Assembly: GCA_024401225.1 (NCBI GenBank)
Contig: JAKSLM010000010.1
Coordinates: 1 to 64,000, forward strand
Reading direction: 5' to 3'
From: Bacteroidaceae bacterium
GTDB lineage: Bacteria; Bacteroidota; Bacteroidia; Bacteroidales; Bacteroidaceae
Length of the DNA: 64,000 nt
The notes under the pieces are model-generated. The model saw nothing but the letters and a program-made list of their open reading frames with translations, ran no database searches and was not told the DNA's origin. Positions within the stretch are counted from its first letter, which is position 1, and each line of letters starts with the position of its first letter. This document shows positions 46,098-54,961 of this stretch, in pieces. A program made the translations under genes and the position numbers.

Positions 46098-47333
46098 TTA
46101 AACAACTATGATGTCGGTGCCGGGATAGTAGTGGGACAGGATGGCACGATAGTCAAATCCGGAATCGCCCATTACGGCGGCACCAATCTGACATAGTCCT
46201 ACGCCATGCCCCCAACCGCGTCCACGCAGGGTGAATCCGCTGGCTGTGCGCTCCACATCGAAGGCGCTGGAATAGAGGTGCGACTCGGAGAGCCACTTGC
46301 GAATCTCGAGTTCCTTGCCTACGGTCATGGTGCGAAGGGTGCCAACGATGCGTAGCTCGATGATGCGTCCCGACGGACCGCGAAGCACGGGCTGCAGGTC
46401 GGTAACCGTACCGAAGTCGATGCCGCTCTTACGCGCTATGAGTGCGGAGAGCTCGGAGGTGGTGTAGCTGACTGTCCAGCGGTAGAAGTCGACCGTCTCC
46501 TGATCGTAGCCATTGAGCACCTGAGCAAGGATGCGGGCATCGCTGGTGTTGCAGTAGGGGTCGGGTTTGGAGATGAGGTAAGGCTTATGGGTAGCGTCCC
46601 AGCACGACTCGTACTGTTCGAGCATGCCTCCGCAGCACTTCGAGAAGCGGGCATCGCACACCTCACCCTGATAGGTAAGAACCTGTCCGCGAGTGGACTC
46701 GATGACCTGGCTCACCCTACTCCATCGCTCTGCCGATTCGCGGGCACGGGTGATGCCCTGATAGCGCTGGCAATGATCGTCAGCACACACATCGAAGAGC
46801 TGGTGATCATCGTGATCGTACCATCGTATGAGGCGATCGGCCGACTGATGACTGATGGTGTTGGCCTGGCACTTCGCGGCTGTCATGCGGTTGATGAGCC
46901 AGCTGCGGCTGATGACTGCATGTGCCTTGAGGAACTCGGTGGTAGCACTGGCGCTCATCTCGCTGCTGATGACGCTGAGCAGATAGTCCTCGATGTCGAG
47001 GCTATTGACTGCTCGCACCATGCCGTCCTCAACGATGAAGCGAAGGGTGCCCGTGAAGGTCTGATCCTCGCATCGCTGCCAATGGAAGCCTATGCCTATC
47101 ACTACATCGCGTATGGTGAATGAACACGCACCATCGGCAGGAACCATCTCCATGGCATCGGTCTCTGCTATCGCTTCTCCTTCGCTTGTGCTCAAGGTGA
47201 GACGCGCTCCTTCCATGGCTACACGGTAATCACCGGCTCCAAGCGGTATGGAGTCGAGGATGAATGTGCCGTGAAGCGTGAAGCGGATATCGGCGGCTCT
47301 GAGTATTCCTACATTTACGATGTGGCGGGACAT
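46098..47333 (-). CDS. SpoIID/LytB-domain protein
   Basis: A 411-residue protein with the SpoIID/LytB (amidase-enhancer) domain, known in SpoIID as a lytic transglycosylase acting on denuded peptidoglycan. The signature is VISSEMSASATTEFLKAHAV followed by ISRSWLIN, and the late motif GRGWGHGVGLCQIGA is intact. It has no obvious signal peptide at the chosen start (MSRHIVNVGILRAAD), which is odd for a wall enzyme. Its presence beside AmpG-like transporters supports a peptidoglycan-salvage theme. Confidence 0.87.
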   Translation of the reverse strand: MSRHIVNVGILRAADIRFTLHGTFILDSIPLGAGDYRVAMEGARLTLSTSEGEAIAETDAMEMVPADGACSFTIRDVVIGIGFHWQRCEDQTFTGTLRFIVEDGMVRAVNSLDIEDYLLSVISSEMSASATTEFLKAHAVISRSWLINRMTAAKCQANTISHQSADRLIRWYDHDDHQLFDVCADDHCQRYQGITRARESAERWSRVSQVIESTRGQVLTYQGEVCDARFSKCCGGMLEQYESCWDATHKPYLISKPDPYCNTSDARILAQVLNGYDQETVDFYRWTVSYTTSELSALIARKSGIDFGTVTDLQPVLRGPSGRIIELRIVGTLRTMTVGKELEIRKWLSESHLYSSAFDVERTASGFTLRGRGWGHGVGLCQIGAAVMGDSGFDYRAILSHYYPGTDIIVV

Positions 47334-47340
47334 TTGGGGG

Positions 47341-47375
47341 AATTATGAATTTTGAATTATGAATTTTGAATTATG
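47341..47375. repeat. Heptad tandem repeat (AATTWTG)5 upstream of the SpoIID gene
   Basis: Five alternating 7-bp units AATTATG/AATTTTG begin 7 bp upstream of the start codon. Confidence 0.75.
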
Positions 47376-47421
47376 TTATCGACGCAGTCGGTTCTTGGCA
47401 AGCCAAGCGCTACGCGATGAG

Positions 47422-47647
47422 GAGCGAAGCGGAAAGTTATCGTCCGCAGGACGCTTGGAGCGAAGCGGAAAGAATTATGATTTATACGCCTTCGGCGGAC
47501 GAAGAAAAAACAAGTAAAAATACGAAAAAACATTAAAAATATTTTCTTCTTGTTCTAAGGTTGTTACGAAAGAGATGTTTTTATTATTTTTCTATGTTTT
47601 TATTTGTTTTTCTTTCGTCCGCTTTGGCAAAGCCAATCTAGCGTAAA
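47422..47647. repeat. Dispersed intergenic element, copy B
   Basis: Shares both ends with copy A at 41721: GCCTTCGGCGGACGAAG at 47488 and TTTCTTTCGTCCGCTTTGGC ending 47628, then CCAATCTAGCGTAAA. The interior is about 88 bp here and about 211 bp in copy A. A 15-bp piece (GAGCGAAGCGGAAAG) is duplicated at 47422 and 47458. No gene is present in 47334-47702. Confidence 0.75.
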
Positions 47648-47702
47648 GTTTAAAGATTTATTGTTCAATCTTATTCTTCTTTGGAGGCAAAACTCTTGGA
47701 GG

Positions 47703-50144
47703 CTATTCTCTTTGGAGATAACAATTAATCATGTTCTGTACATCCTCTTTGCTGCAAGCACATTCGCGGAGAATGGATGCTGCGAGCGATGGTGTGAGGC
47801 GGCGGAAGTCAGACTCGCGTGGAGTGATGATGAGTCCGCCCATATCGAGTGCTCCCGGACTGACAAGAAGCTGATCATCACCCTCGCTATAGTAGCAATC
47901 GGGACGATGCTTGGCACGAGGTATGACGATGCTTACTATGCGATTGGTATCGGCTGTAGTGTCGGTCCATGTGAGTATGTTCATTGCTGGTTCGTAGTCG
48001 CCCTCAGCTATAGGCATGGCATCGTACAGCGTGCGGAACAAGGCACTACCCTCCTCCACGCTTTCGCTGATGATGGCGAATGCCGGGCAGATATAATTAT
48101 CTATATAGTATAGGCCTGTGCCTGATGCTGATGGCTGTAGCGGCTGCAATGCAGGGGCATAGACTGAGTGCCAATCGCGCTCCAGAGGTACGAGTCCGCG
48201 ACTGCCTGCCTGGAAGTGCATGTGGTCGGGTGCTGAGGCACCGCAGCGAGGTCCGTTGTAGAATACGAACATCGCGGGCATCTGGAGTGCTATGGATAGC
48301 ATATCGGGATACGTACCGAGGATCTCCTGGCGCTGATGCAAGCGCAACGGGAGCGTGAAGTGGACTGGCAGTATAGGGAACGGATTGACCAATAGATGAT
48401 AGCGGCCCTGGATGGCTTGGCTCATCTGCTGCGATGTGCGGTTGAGCTCACAGAGGAAGCACGAGCGGCGTGCTATGCTCTTGCGGTCTATGCTGGCTCC
48501 TGTAGATACTATGCGAGCAGGATTGAACTGCACGGAGAGGTTGACACCCTCGTGCTGCAGATCCCTACGCTCGGCCGACTTCAGATCTTCATACCTTCTG
48601 TTCGCTTCAGGCCATTGCTGAAGCTGAAGGGTAAAAAAATCGGGAAGGTTGACCTCCTTTCTGTCCCAGTAGGCTACAAGCTGGCGACGGCTTGCAAGTT
48701 CGATGGTGCGCAGACCATCCTTGTAATGGTTGTTGGCATTGATCTTCTCAGGCGAGAGTGCAGCATCGCTGTTGCCTTCCCAGCGGCGGCAGAGGTAGAG
48801 TTCGTCGTAGATACGCCCTATGCGATACTGGCGCGAGAGGGCGAGTCCCATGGCGTAGTCCTCACCGTAGCTGGTGTTAGGGAAGTTGCACTTGCATACT
48901 ATTGGAGTAAAGAATGCACGCGGAGCACCAAGACCGTTGATTCGCAGAGCATTATTGCGTCCATTCGCCTCAGTCCACTCCTTATGGTCGATGAGGCCTG
49001 GAGGGAGAGTCTCGAGTTGGAAGTTGCACATACGGTATGAACCGATGACCATAGCGCATTGCTCATCATGGAACATATCGACCACCTTCTGCAAGGTGGC
49101 AGGACTGCTATACAGGTCGTCGCTGTCGAGCTGAACGGCAAAGCGTCCGCAGCGTGGGTCGAGGATGGCACGGTTCCAGCAGCCTCCGATGCCCAGATCA
49201 TCGCGCTCAGGGATGATGTGCACGAGGCGTGAGTCCTCTGCTGCTATGCGATTGAGGATATCGGTAGTGCCATCGGTCGAAAGGTTATCGACCACGATGA
49301 CATTGAATGGGAAGTCGGTGCTCTGCGAGAGTGCTGAGCGAACGGCATCCTCGATGGTGCGAACACGATTGCGAACCGGGATGACGACTGAGGCTTCAAA
49401 CTCAAAGTCGCCACCACTCACATCGACCAGCGATGCTGTGGATGGATCGATATAAGCGCCTATCTGCTTCAAGTGCTCGGTAAACACCTGTTCCTTCTCT
49501 ATCTGATACTGGCGGTTGCGAGGATCGACATAGTCGAACTGCTTCTCCCCACTCTTTCGAAGGTCGAGCTCAACCTCGGTGTAGAGATACTCAGAGAGGT
49601 GGAACACCTCATGGCAGGCACGGTTGCGCAGGTTGTAGAGCTGCAGTTCGTAGATGCCCGATGTCTGCCATGCAGAGTCGGGATGTTCCTCAACGAATGC
49701 ACGGAGACATTCGGTGCGTCCCAAAGCCAGGGCTCCGAAGTCGAAATCGTCGCGCACGCTGCCATCCTGCATATCGATGGTAGGCACCGCGATGGTCTTT
49801 CCATCCTTCACCTGATAGCGGTCGCAATAGAGCACCGAGGCACTTACGCTGCACGCTACCTGGTACATGCGGCTTACGGCCTGGTAGCCGAAGCGTATAG
49901 GGGTTGGCTTGATGCACAGCATGATGTACTGCGACTCAGCAGCCTCGATCATCTGGCGGCAAGTAGCCGAACTGAGCACATTGTCGATCGTCATCAGGCG
50001 GCATCCATCGATTGGTGCTGCCGAAGCATCGGACGTGAGGAGGGTGATGCTGTTGATGAGCGGCTCAGCCTGCAGCTGGGCTACCGTGTACTGCACGCTC
50101 TCGGCATCGCTATATAGCAAAAAACTGTCTATTCCGGTTTTCAT
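47703..50144 (-). CDS. GT2 glycosyltransferase fused to a GalT/HIT-like DUF4922 domain
   Basis: An 813-residue, apparently cytoplasmic protein. Residues 250-460 are a GT-A glycosyltransferase (ASVVIPVRNRVRTIEDAV, VVDNLSTDG, metal motif QLDSDD at 338-343); residues 1-230 look like a degenerate GT-like part. Residues about 530-813 are DUF4922, with a CFLC pair (562, 565), LLVNPFPILPVHFTLP, and CGASAPDHMHFQAG. HMHFQ (641-645) fits the HxHxQ active site of GalT and GDP-hexose phosphorylases. The fusion could join sugar-nucleotide turnover to glycosyl transfer. First gene of the run to 42127, from the promoter at 50218. Confidence 0.82.
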   Translation of the reverse strand: MKTGIDSFLLYSDAESVQYTVAQLQAEPLINSITLLTSDASAAPIDGCRLMTIDNVLSSATCRQMIEAAESQYIMLCIKPTPIRFGYQAVSRMYQVACSVSASVLYCDRYQVKDGKTIAVPTIDMQDGSVRDDFDFGALALGRTECLRAFVEEHPDSAWQTSGIYELQLYNLRNRACHEVFHLSEYLYTEVELDLRKSGEKQFDYVDPRNRQYQIEKEQVFTEHLKQIGAYIDPSTASLVDVSGGDFEFEASVVIPVRNRVRTIEDAVRSALSQSTDFPFNVIVVDNLSTDGTTDILNRIAAEDSRLVHIIPERDDLGIGGCWNRAILDPRCGRFAVQLDSDDLYSSPATLQKVVDMFHDEQCAMVIGSYRMCNFQLETLPPGLIDHKEWTEANGRNNALRINGLGAPRAFFTPIVCKCNFPNTSYGEDYAMGLALSRQYRIGRIYDELYLCRRWEGNSDAALSPEKINANNHYKDGLRTIELASRRQLVAYWDRKEVNLPDFFTLQLQQWPEANRRYEDLKSAERRDLQHEGVNLSVQFNPARIVSTGASIDRKSIARRSCFLCELNRTSQQMSQAIQGRYHLLVNPFPILPVHFTLPLRLHQRQEILGTYPDMLSIALQMPAMFVFYNGPRCGASAPDHMHFQAGSRGLVPLERDWHSVYAPALQPLQPSASGTGLYYIDNYICPAFAIISESVEEGSALFRTLYDAMPIAEGDYEPAMNILTWTDTTADTNRIVSIVIPRAKHRPDCYYSEGDDQLLVSPGALDMGGLIITPRESDFRRLTPSLAASILRECACSKEDVQNMINCYLQRE

Positions 50145-50217
50145 ATCGTATGGTAATGGTTTTCGTAAGTTTCAACTTTAACCTTTTAAGTTAGCACTTT
50201 GCACATTCAATGAACTG

Positions 50218-50248
50218 CAAAGGTACTGAAAGATACACTTATTTCAAA
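50218..50248 (-). promoter_or_regulatory. Promoter of the GT2-DUF4922 / SpoIID / MFS run
   Basis: The minus strand has TACCTTTG at 50218-50225 and TTTG at 50245-50248 with 19-bp spacing: a textbook Bacteroidetes promoter, 75 bp upstream of the start. Confidence 0.8.
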
Positions 50249-50317
50249 ATAAAAATTGTCACATTTTGTTCGATTCACAAAAGTTTAGTGTTTTTTGAAC
50301 AAAATTACTCGTTTTTC

Positions 50318-50349
50318 TTTGATAATAAGAATAAATAAAACTAACTTTG
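50318..50349 (+). promoter_or_regulatory. Promoter of queF-phoH
   Basis: TTTG at 50318-50321 and TAACTTTG at 50342-50349, spaced 20 bp, 65 bp upstream of the queF ATG. Divergent from the promoter at 50218. Confidence 0.8.
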
Positions 50350-50413
50350 CAGAGAATTTTTGCGGCACACACGTCAAAGCATCCATTTTGCCGCCATTAA
50401 CATACCAAGAAAC

Positions 50414-50881
50414 ATGAACGACGAAAGAGCAAACGAAGGCCTACAAGCCTTAGGAAAGAAAACAGAATACCGTCAGGATTATGCACCCGAAGTGCTGGAG
50501 GCTTTTCAGAACAAGCACCCAGAGAATGACTATTGGGTACGATTCAATTGCCCTGAATTCACAAGCCTGTGCCCTATCACCGGACAGCCGGACTTTGCCG
50601 AGATACGCATCAGCTACCTGCCCGACCAGAAGATGGTAGAGAGCAAGTCGCTCAAGCTGTACCTGTTCTCGTTCCGCAACCACGGCGACTTCCACGAGGA
50701 CTGCGTGAACAAGATCATGAAGGACCTCATCAAACTTATGGATCCTAAGTATATCGAGGTGACAGGCATCTTCACCCCACGAGGCGGCATAAGCATCTAC
50801 CCTTACGCCAACTACGGCCGACCAGGCACCAAGTACGAGGAGATGGCCAACTACCGACTGATGAACCACGACCTACATTAA
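50414..50881 (+). CDS. queF: NADPH-dependent 7-cyano-7-deazaguanine reductase (preQ1 synthase), short type
   Basis: A 155-residue type I QueF, which reduces preQ0 to preQ1 in queuosine tRNA modification. Catalytic Cys53 lies in [13 protein letters not shown], with Asp60. The family signature ESKSLKLY is at 76-83 and the block [13 protein letters not shown] follows. I use the ATG at 50414; the frame is open back to 50360, but that part overlaps the leader. It is followed after 3 bp by phoH. Other queuosine genes are not in the window. Confidence 0.95.
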   Translation: MNDERANEGLQALGKKTEYRQDYAPEVLEAFQNKHPENDYWVRFNCPEFTSLCPITGQPDFAEIRISYLPDQKMVESKSLKLYLFSFRNHGDFHEDCVNKIMKDLIKLMDPKYIEVTGIFTPRGGISIYPYANYGRPGTKYEEMANYRLMNHDLH

Positions 50882-50884
50882 CGT

Positions 50885-51868
50885 ATGATAGAAAAGCATA
50901 TTATATTAGAAGACATAGACCTACTCACCTTCTACGGAGTGAACAACGTACACCTGCAGATGATCAAATCGCTGTACCCTAAGCTCCGCATCATGGCAAG
51001 GGGAAACATCATCAAGGTGCTTGGCGACGAGGAGGAGATGTGCTCGTTTGAGGAGAACATCGACAAGATGCAGAAGCACTGTGCCAAGTACAACTCACTC
51101 AACGAAGAAACCATACTCAACATCATAAAGGGCGAACGCACGCAGAGCCAGGTGACCGACGGGTCAGCTATATGCTACTCCATCACCGGCAAACCTATCG
51201 GTCCACGATCGGAGAACCAGATCAAGCTCGTGGAGGCATACTACAGCAACGACATGCTGTTTGCCATCGGTCCTGCAGGTTCGGGAAAGACATACGTGAG
51301 CATCGCACTTGCCGTACGTGCCTTGAAGAACAAGGAGATACGCAAGATCATCCTCTCGCGTCCAGCGGTCGAGGCAGGCGAGAAACTCGGCTTCCTCCCA
51401 GGCGACATGAAGGACAAGATCGACCCATACCTTCAGCCACTCTACGATGCCCTTCAGGACATGATACCAGCACAGAAGCTCACCGAATACATGGAGCAGA
51501 ACGTGATACAGATTGCACCGCTGGCATTCATGCGAGGACGCACACTCAACGATGCAGTAGTAATACTCGATGAGGCTCAGAACACCACCACCCAGCAGAT
51601 CAAGATGTTCCTTACCCGTATGGGACAGAACACGAAGATGATCATCACAGGCGACATGACACAGATCGACCTTCCACATGCCGTCAAGAGCGGACTGAAG
51701 GAGGCTTGCGAGGTGCTTCGTGAGGTGCCAGGCATAGCATTCATCCACATGAACGACAAGGACATTGTGCGCCACAAGCTCGTGACAAGAATCGTAAATG
51801 CATACAACAAATACGATAAGCAAAGAGAAATCTTGAGAAAGCAAGAACTCAACACCCCAAGAACCTAA
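50885..51868 (+). CDS. phoH: PhoH-family ATPase
   Basis: A 327-residue PhoH/YbeZ-type P-loop ATPase. Walker A is GPAGSGKT (129-136), Walker [10 protein letters not shown], and the family strand [20 protein letters not shown] is complete. The N-terminal part includes a KH-like region ([22 protein letters not shown]). Relatives associate with rRNA maturation and YbeY. It is tightly coupled to queF. Confidence 0.93.
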   Translation: MIEKHIILEDIDLLTFYGVNNVHLQMIKSLYPKLRIMARGNIIKVLGDEEEMCSFEENIDKMQKHCAKYNSLNEETILNIIKGERTQSQVTDGSAICYSITGKPIGPRSENQIKLVEAYYSNDMLFAIGPAGSGKTYVSIALAVRALKNKEIRKIILSRPAVEAGEKLGFLPGDMKDKIDPYLQPLYDALQDMIPAQKLTEYMEQNVIQIAPLAFMRGRTLNDAVVILDEAQNTTTQQIKMFLTRMGQNTKMIITGDMTQIDLPHAVKSGLKEACEVLREVPGIAFIHMNDKDIVRHKLVTRIVNAYNKYDKQREILRKQELNTPRT

Positions 51869-51872
51869 GAAA

Positions 51873-51968
51873 TCGAGACCTCGAAACCTCGAAAACTCGA
51901 AAACTCGAAATATCGAAAACTCAAATACTCAAGAACTCAAAAACTCAAGAACTCAAAAACTTAAAAAC
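51873..51968. repeat. Octad tandem repeat, twelve units, upstream of purC
   Basis: Twelve uninterrupted 8-bp units drift from TCGAGACC through TCGAAAAC to TCAAAAAC. They fill the whole phoH-purC gap and end 7 bp before the purC ATG. Confidence 0.9.
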
Positions 51969-51975
51969 TCATAAT

Positions 51976-52923
51976 ATGAACGCATTAACAAAAACTGACT
52001 ACAACTTCCCTGGACAGACAGGAGTGTACCGCGGAAAGACCCGCGACTGTTATTTCATCAACGACGACGTCATGGTAATGATTGCCAGCGACCGCATCTC
52101 AGCATTCGACGTTGTGCTCCCTAAGGGTATTCCATTCAAGGGACAGGTGCTCAACCAGATTGCAGCAAAGTTCCTCGATGCCACTACCGACATCTGCCCT
52201 AACTGGAAGCTCGCTTGCCCTCACCCACAGGTCACAGTAGGACTCAAGTGCGAGGGATTCCGCGTTGAGATGATCATCCGTGGCATCCTCACTGGTTCTG
52301 CATGGCGCGACTACAAGAACGGCTGCCGTGAGATATGCGGTGTGAAGCTCCCTGAAGGCATGCGCGAGAACGAGCGCTTCCCAGAGCCTATCATCACTCC
52401 TACAACCAAGGCCGACGAAGGTCACGACATGAACATCTCGAAGGGGGAAATCATCGCTCAGGGCATAGTATCGAAGGAGGACTACGAGGTCATGGAGGAC
52501 TACACTCGCAAGCTCTTTGCACGTGGTCAGGAAATCGCTGCCAAGCAGGGACTCATCCTCGTTGACACCAAGTACGAGTTCGGCAAGCGCGACGGCAAGG
52601 TATACCTCATCGACGAGGTTCACACACCTGACTCTTCACGCTACTTCTACGCTGAGGGCTACGAGGAGAAGTTTGAGAAGGGCGAGCCACAGAAGCAGCT
52701 CTCGAAGGAGTTCGTTCGCCAGTGGCTCATCGACCACAACTTCATGAACCAGCCAGGTCAGACCATGCCTGAGATCACAGACGAATACGCAGAGTCAGTA
52801 TCTGACCGCTACATCGAGCTCTATGAGCACATCATCGGTGAGAAGTTCGACAAGGGCGAGCAGTCAGCCGACATCGCATCTACAATCGAGAAGAAAGTAC
52901 TCGACTACCTTGCTAGCAAATAA
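51976..52923 (+). CDS. purC: Phosphoribosylaminoimidazole-succinocarboxamide synthase
   Basis: A 315-residue SAICAR synthetase joining CAIR and aspartate in purine synthesis. Family blocks are [32 protein letters not shown], and the substrate loop [20 protein letters not shown] with TPDSSRY. The extended length (about 315 rather than 240) matches the eukaryote/Bacteroidetes-like long form. Its TAA is directly followed by the menG ATG with no spacer. Confidence 0.96.
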   Translation: MNALTKTDYNFPGQTGVYRGKTRDCYFINDDVMVMIASDRISAFDVVLPKGIPFKGQVLNQIAAKFLDATTDICPNWKLACPHPQVTVGLKCEGFRVEMIIRGILTGSAWRDYKNGCREICGVKLPEGMRENERFPEPIITPTTKADEGHDMNISKGEIIAQGIVSKEDYEVMEDYTRKLFARGQEIAAKQGLILVDTKYEFGKRDGKVYLIDEVHTPDSSRYFYAEGYEEKFEKGEPQKQLSKEFVRQWLIDHNFMNQPGQTMPEITDEYAESVSDRYIELYEHIIGEKFDKGEQSADIASTIEKKVLDYLASK

Positions 52924-53664
52924 ATGTACAAGCAAGAGGACATAAAACCATACACTTCGGAAGGTAGTAAGCGTGAGCAGGTCGAACACATGTTTGACAA
53001 CATAGCTCACTCTTACGACCTTCTTAATCATACCCTATCGTTCGGAATCGACAAGATATGGCGCAACAACGCCATAGCCTACCTGAAGCCATTCTGCAAG
53101 AAGGGGTGCAGCATACTCGACATCGCTACCGGCACAGGCGATTTCGCCATCCTCGCCGACCAGAAGCTGCAACCTGCCCAAGTGGTGGGATGCGACATCA
53201 GCGAGGGCATGATGCAGATAGGACGCGAGAAGGTGGAGAAACTGGGCCTCTCGGACCGCATCACCTTCTGCAACGAGGACTGTGCCAACCTCTCGTTCCA
53301 GGACAACCGCTTCGATGCCGTGATCTCAGCCTTTGCATTGCGCAACTTCCAGAACCTCGACCAGTGTCTGAAGGAGATGCACCGAGTGCTGGCACCCGAT
53401 GGCCACCTCAGCGTGGTCGATCTCTGCACACCCGTATCGTTCCCAATGAAGCAGCTGTTCTGGATCTACAAGAAAGCCATCATGCCTATGCTTGGCGCTC
53501 TCCTGTCGAAGGATGCATCAGCCTACTCGTACCTTCCCGACACAATGGATGCCGTGCCACAAGCAGAACAGATGACAGCCATCATCACCAAGGCAGGATT
53601 CCACAATGCACACTATCGCCGACTGCTGTTCGGCATGTGCATTCTTTACACAGCAGAGAAATAA
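52924..53664 (+). CDS. menG: Demethylmenaquinone methyltransferase (UbiE/MenG)
   Basis: A 246-residue class I SAM-dependent methyltransferase for the last step of menaquinone synthesis. SAM-binding motif DIATGTGDF spans 66-74. The UbiE signatures are [21 protein letters not shown] near the N-terminus and [20 protein letters not shown]. Menaquinone rather than ubiquinone is expected in this phylum. Adjacent to purC (TAAATG) and 17 bp before aroE. Confidence 0.94.
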   Translation: MYKQEDIKPYTSEGSKREQVEHMFDNIAHSYDLLNHTLSFGIDKIWRNNAIAYLKPFCKKGCSILDIATGTGDFAILADQKLQPAQVVGCDISEGMMQIGREKVEKLGLSDRITFCNEDCANLSFQDNRFDAVISAFALRNFQNLDQCLKEMHRVLAPDGHLSVVDLCTPVSFPMKQLFWIYKKAIMPMLGALLSKDASAYSYLPDTMDAVPQAEQMTAIITKAGFHNAHYRRLLFGMCILYTAEK

Positions 53665-53681
53665 AATCACACTCCTACAAC

Positions 53682-54425
53682 ATGACAACATACGGACTAC
53701 TTGGCTACCCATTGGGCCACTCCTTCTCACGCCGATACTTCACCGAAAAGTTTGAATCAGAAAGCATCGATGCTGAATACCTCAACTTCGAACTGCCATC
53801 GATGGATCAGTACCTCACCATGCTCGATGAGCACCCTACCCTTCGAGGTCACAACGTCACCATCCCCTACAAGCAGCAAGTCATCCCATTCCTCGATGAG
53901 ATGTCCGATGAGGCTCGTGCCATAGGAGCGGTCAACGTGGTCAAGGTAAGCGAGCGCGATGGCAAGCGCTACCTCAAGGGCTACAACAGCGATGTGATCG
54001 GATTTGTAGACAGCATCAAGCCACTCCTCCGCCCACACCACACCAAGGCACTCATTCTCGGCACAGGTGGCGCATCGCGTGCCATCCGCTACGGACTAGA
54101 GAGCAAGCTCGGCATCGAGGTGCTGTACGTGTCGCGTACACCCAAGGAAGGCATGATAACCTATGCCGACATCACAGCCGAGATACTGAAGCAGTATACA
54201 GTCATCGTCAATTGCACCCCATCGGGAATGTATCCACACGTTGACGAATGTCCCGACCTCCCATACGAACTAATGACATCCGACCATCTGCTCTACGACC
54301 TCGTCTACAATCCTGAAGAAACACTCTTCATGCGCCGGGGAGCAGAACATGGAGCAACAGTCAAGAACGGACTCGAAATGCTTATCGGACAGGCCATCGC
54401 ATCATGGCGTTTCTGGAACGAATAA
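53682..54425 (+). CDS. aroE: Shikimate dehydrogenase
   Basis: A 247-residue NADP-dependent enzyme reducing 3-dehydroshikimate. The substrate motif GYPLGHSFSRRYF is at 8-20, catalytic Lys64 in NVTIPYK pairs with Asp104 in YNSD, and the dinucleotide loop is LGTGGASRAI. The ATG at 53682 is used; the longer frame from 53058 is a shadow of menG. The gene ends the queF-aroE run before a terminator at 54471. Confidence 0.94.
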   Translation: MTTYGLLGYPLGHSFSRRYFTEKFESESIDAEYLNFELPSMDQYLTMLDEHPTLRGHNVTIPYKQQVIPFLDEMSDEARAIGAVNVVKVSERDGKRYLKGYNSDVIGFVDSIKPLLRPHHTKALILGTGGASRAIRYGLESKLGIEVLYVSRTPKEGMITYADITAEILKQYTVIVNCTPSGMYPHVDECPDLPYELMTSDHLLYDLVYNPEETLFMRRGAEHGATVKNGLEMLIGQAIASWRFWNE

Positions 54426-54470
54426 AGTCAAAAAGCAGCTAAACAGCACGAATCTATACACAAAAATCGT

Positions 54471-54514
54471 AGTGCATCTGGTGGTTGTCGCCACAAGATG
54501 CACTATTGTTTTTT
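54471..54514 (+). terminator. Terminator of the queF-aroE run
   Basis: AGTGCATCT (54471-54479) pairs with AGATGCACT (54496-54504). An inner GTGG/CCAC stem and a T6 tail (54509-54514) complete it. An A-rich stretch on the other side makes a bidirectional role possible. Confidence 0.85.
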
Positions 54515-54587
54515 GTTCAAATCTATTAAATTTTGTGTCATTTTCTATAAAAAACGTATCATTCATGTAAATTTTATGCCAAAACAT

Positions 54588-54618
54588 TTTGTTTTTTCGG
54601 CAAAACGCCCTACCTTTG
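54588..54618 (+). promoter_or_regulatory. Orphan promoter before a non-coding segment
   Basis: TTTG at 54588-54591 and TACCTTTG at 54611-54618 with 19-bp spacing form one of the best promoters in the window, yet no plausible protein gene starts within 600 bp. It drives the putative small RNA at 54625. Confidence 0.75.
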
Positions 54619-54624
54619 CACCCA

Positions 54625-54747
54625 GAAAATAAAGTAATTTTTTCAGAGTTAGTTTTTCATAGTATTTGTTCAATTACAATTCCGATCGAGGAATACAACA
54701 ATTGAAGTAACGTGATCAGATGTGTGAACACCGGTCACGTTTTTTTA
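54625..54747 (+). ncRNA. Putative structured small RNA
   Basis: Between an orphan promoter and an intrinsic terminator lies ~120 nt of structured, non-coding sequence. A two-tier hairpin is formed by TTCAATT (54669-54675) with AATTGAA (54700-54706), enclosing ATTCC/GGAAT (54679-54683 / 54690-54694) and loop GATCGA. The 3' end is the terminator hairpin. The 5' third is U-rich. I cannot assign it to a known family; 6S-like or Bacteroidales-specific RNAs would need checking. The 5' end is estimated from the -7 box. Confidence 0.5.
54709..54747 (+). terminator. Terminator of the putative small RNA
   Basis: AACGTGA (54709-54715) pairs with TCACGTT (54735-54741), with an inner GTGT/ACAC helix, and T7 follows from 54740. 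Confidence 0.75.
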
Positions 54748-54791
54748 TTGCCCTTTTACTATGGCTTAATGAATGGACAAAACATTCAAAT

Positions 54792-54879
54792 AACTCCTTG
54801 CAAGGACATGACCAACTCCTTGCAAGGATTCGGGCAACTCCTTGCAAGGACTTCATCAATTCCTTGCAAGGAGTTTTTT
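54792..54879. repeat. Array 2: four 22-bp units with palindrome TCCTTGCAAGGA
   Basis: Units start at 54792, 54814, 54836 and 54858. Each opens with AACTCCTTGCAAGGA (the last has AATTCC) and ends in seven different bases. TCCTTGCAAGGA is a perfect 12-bp palindrome. Spacing is exactly 22 bp, as in array 1. It follows the small-RNA terminator by 45 bp and lies in the gene-free stretch 54426-55257. Confidence 0.9.
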
Positions 54880-54961
54880 CTCCACTTCATAAGATAATTT
54901 TGATGCACACGCTAGGGGTACTCTTGCTGAAAATGATGAGAGTTATCAAAGAGTTCTCAGA

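Noticed and set aside
54792-54879. A mini CRISPR array (15-bp repeats with 7-bp spacers)
   Set aside because: Repeats and spacers are far too short, and no cas genes are in the window.
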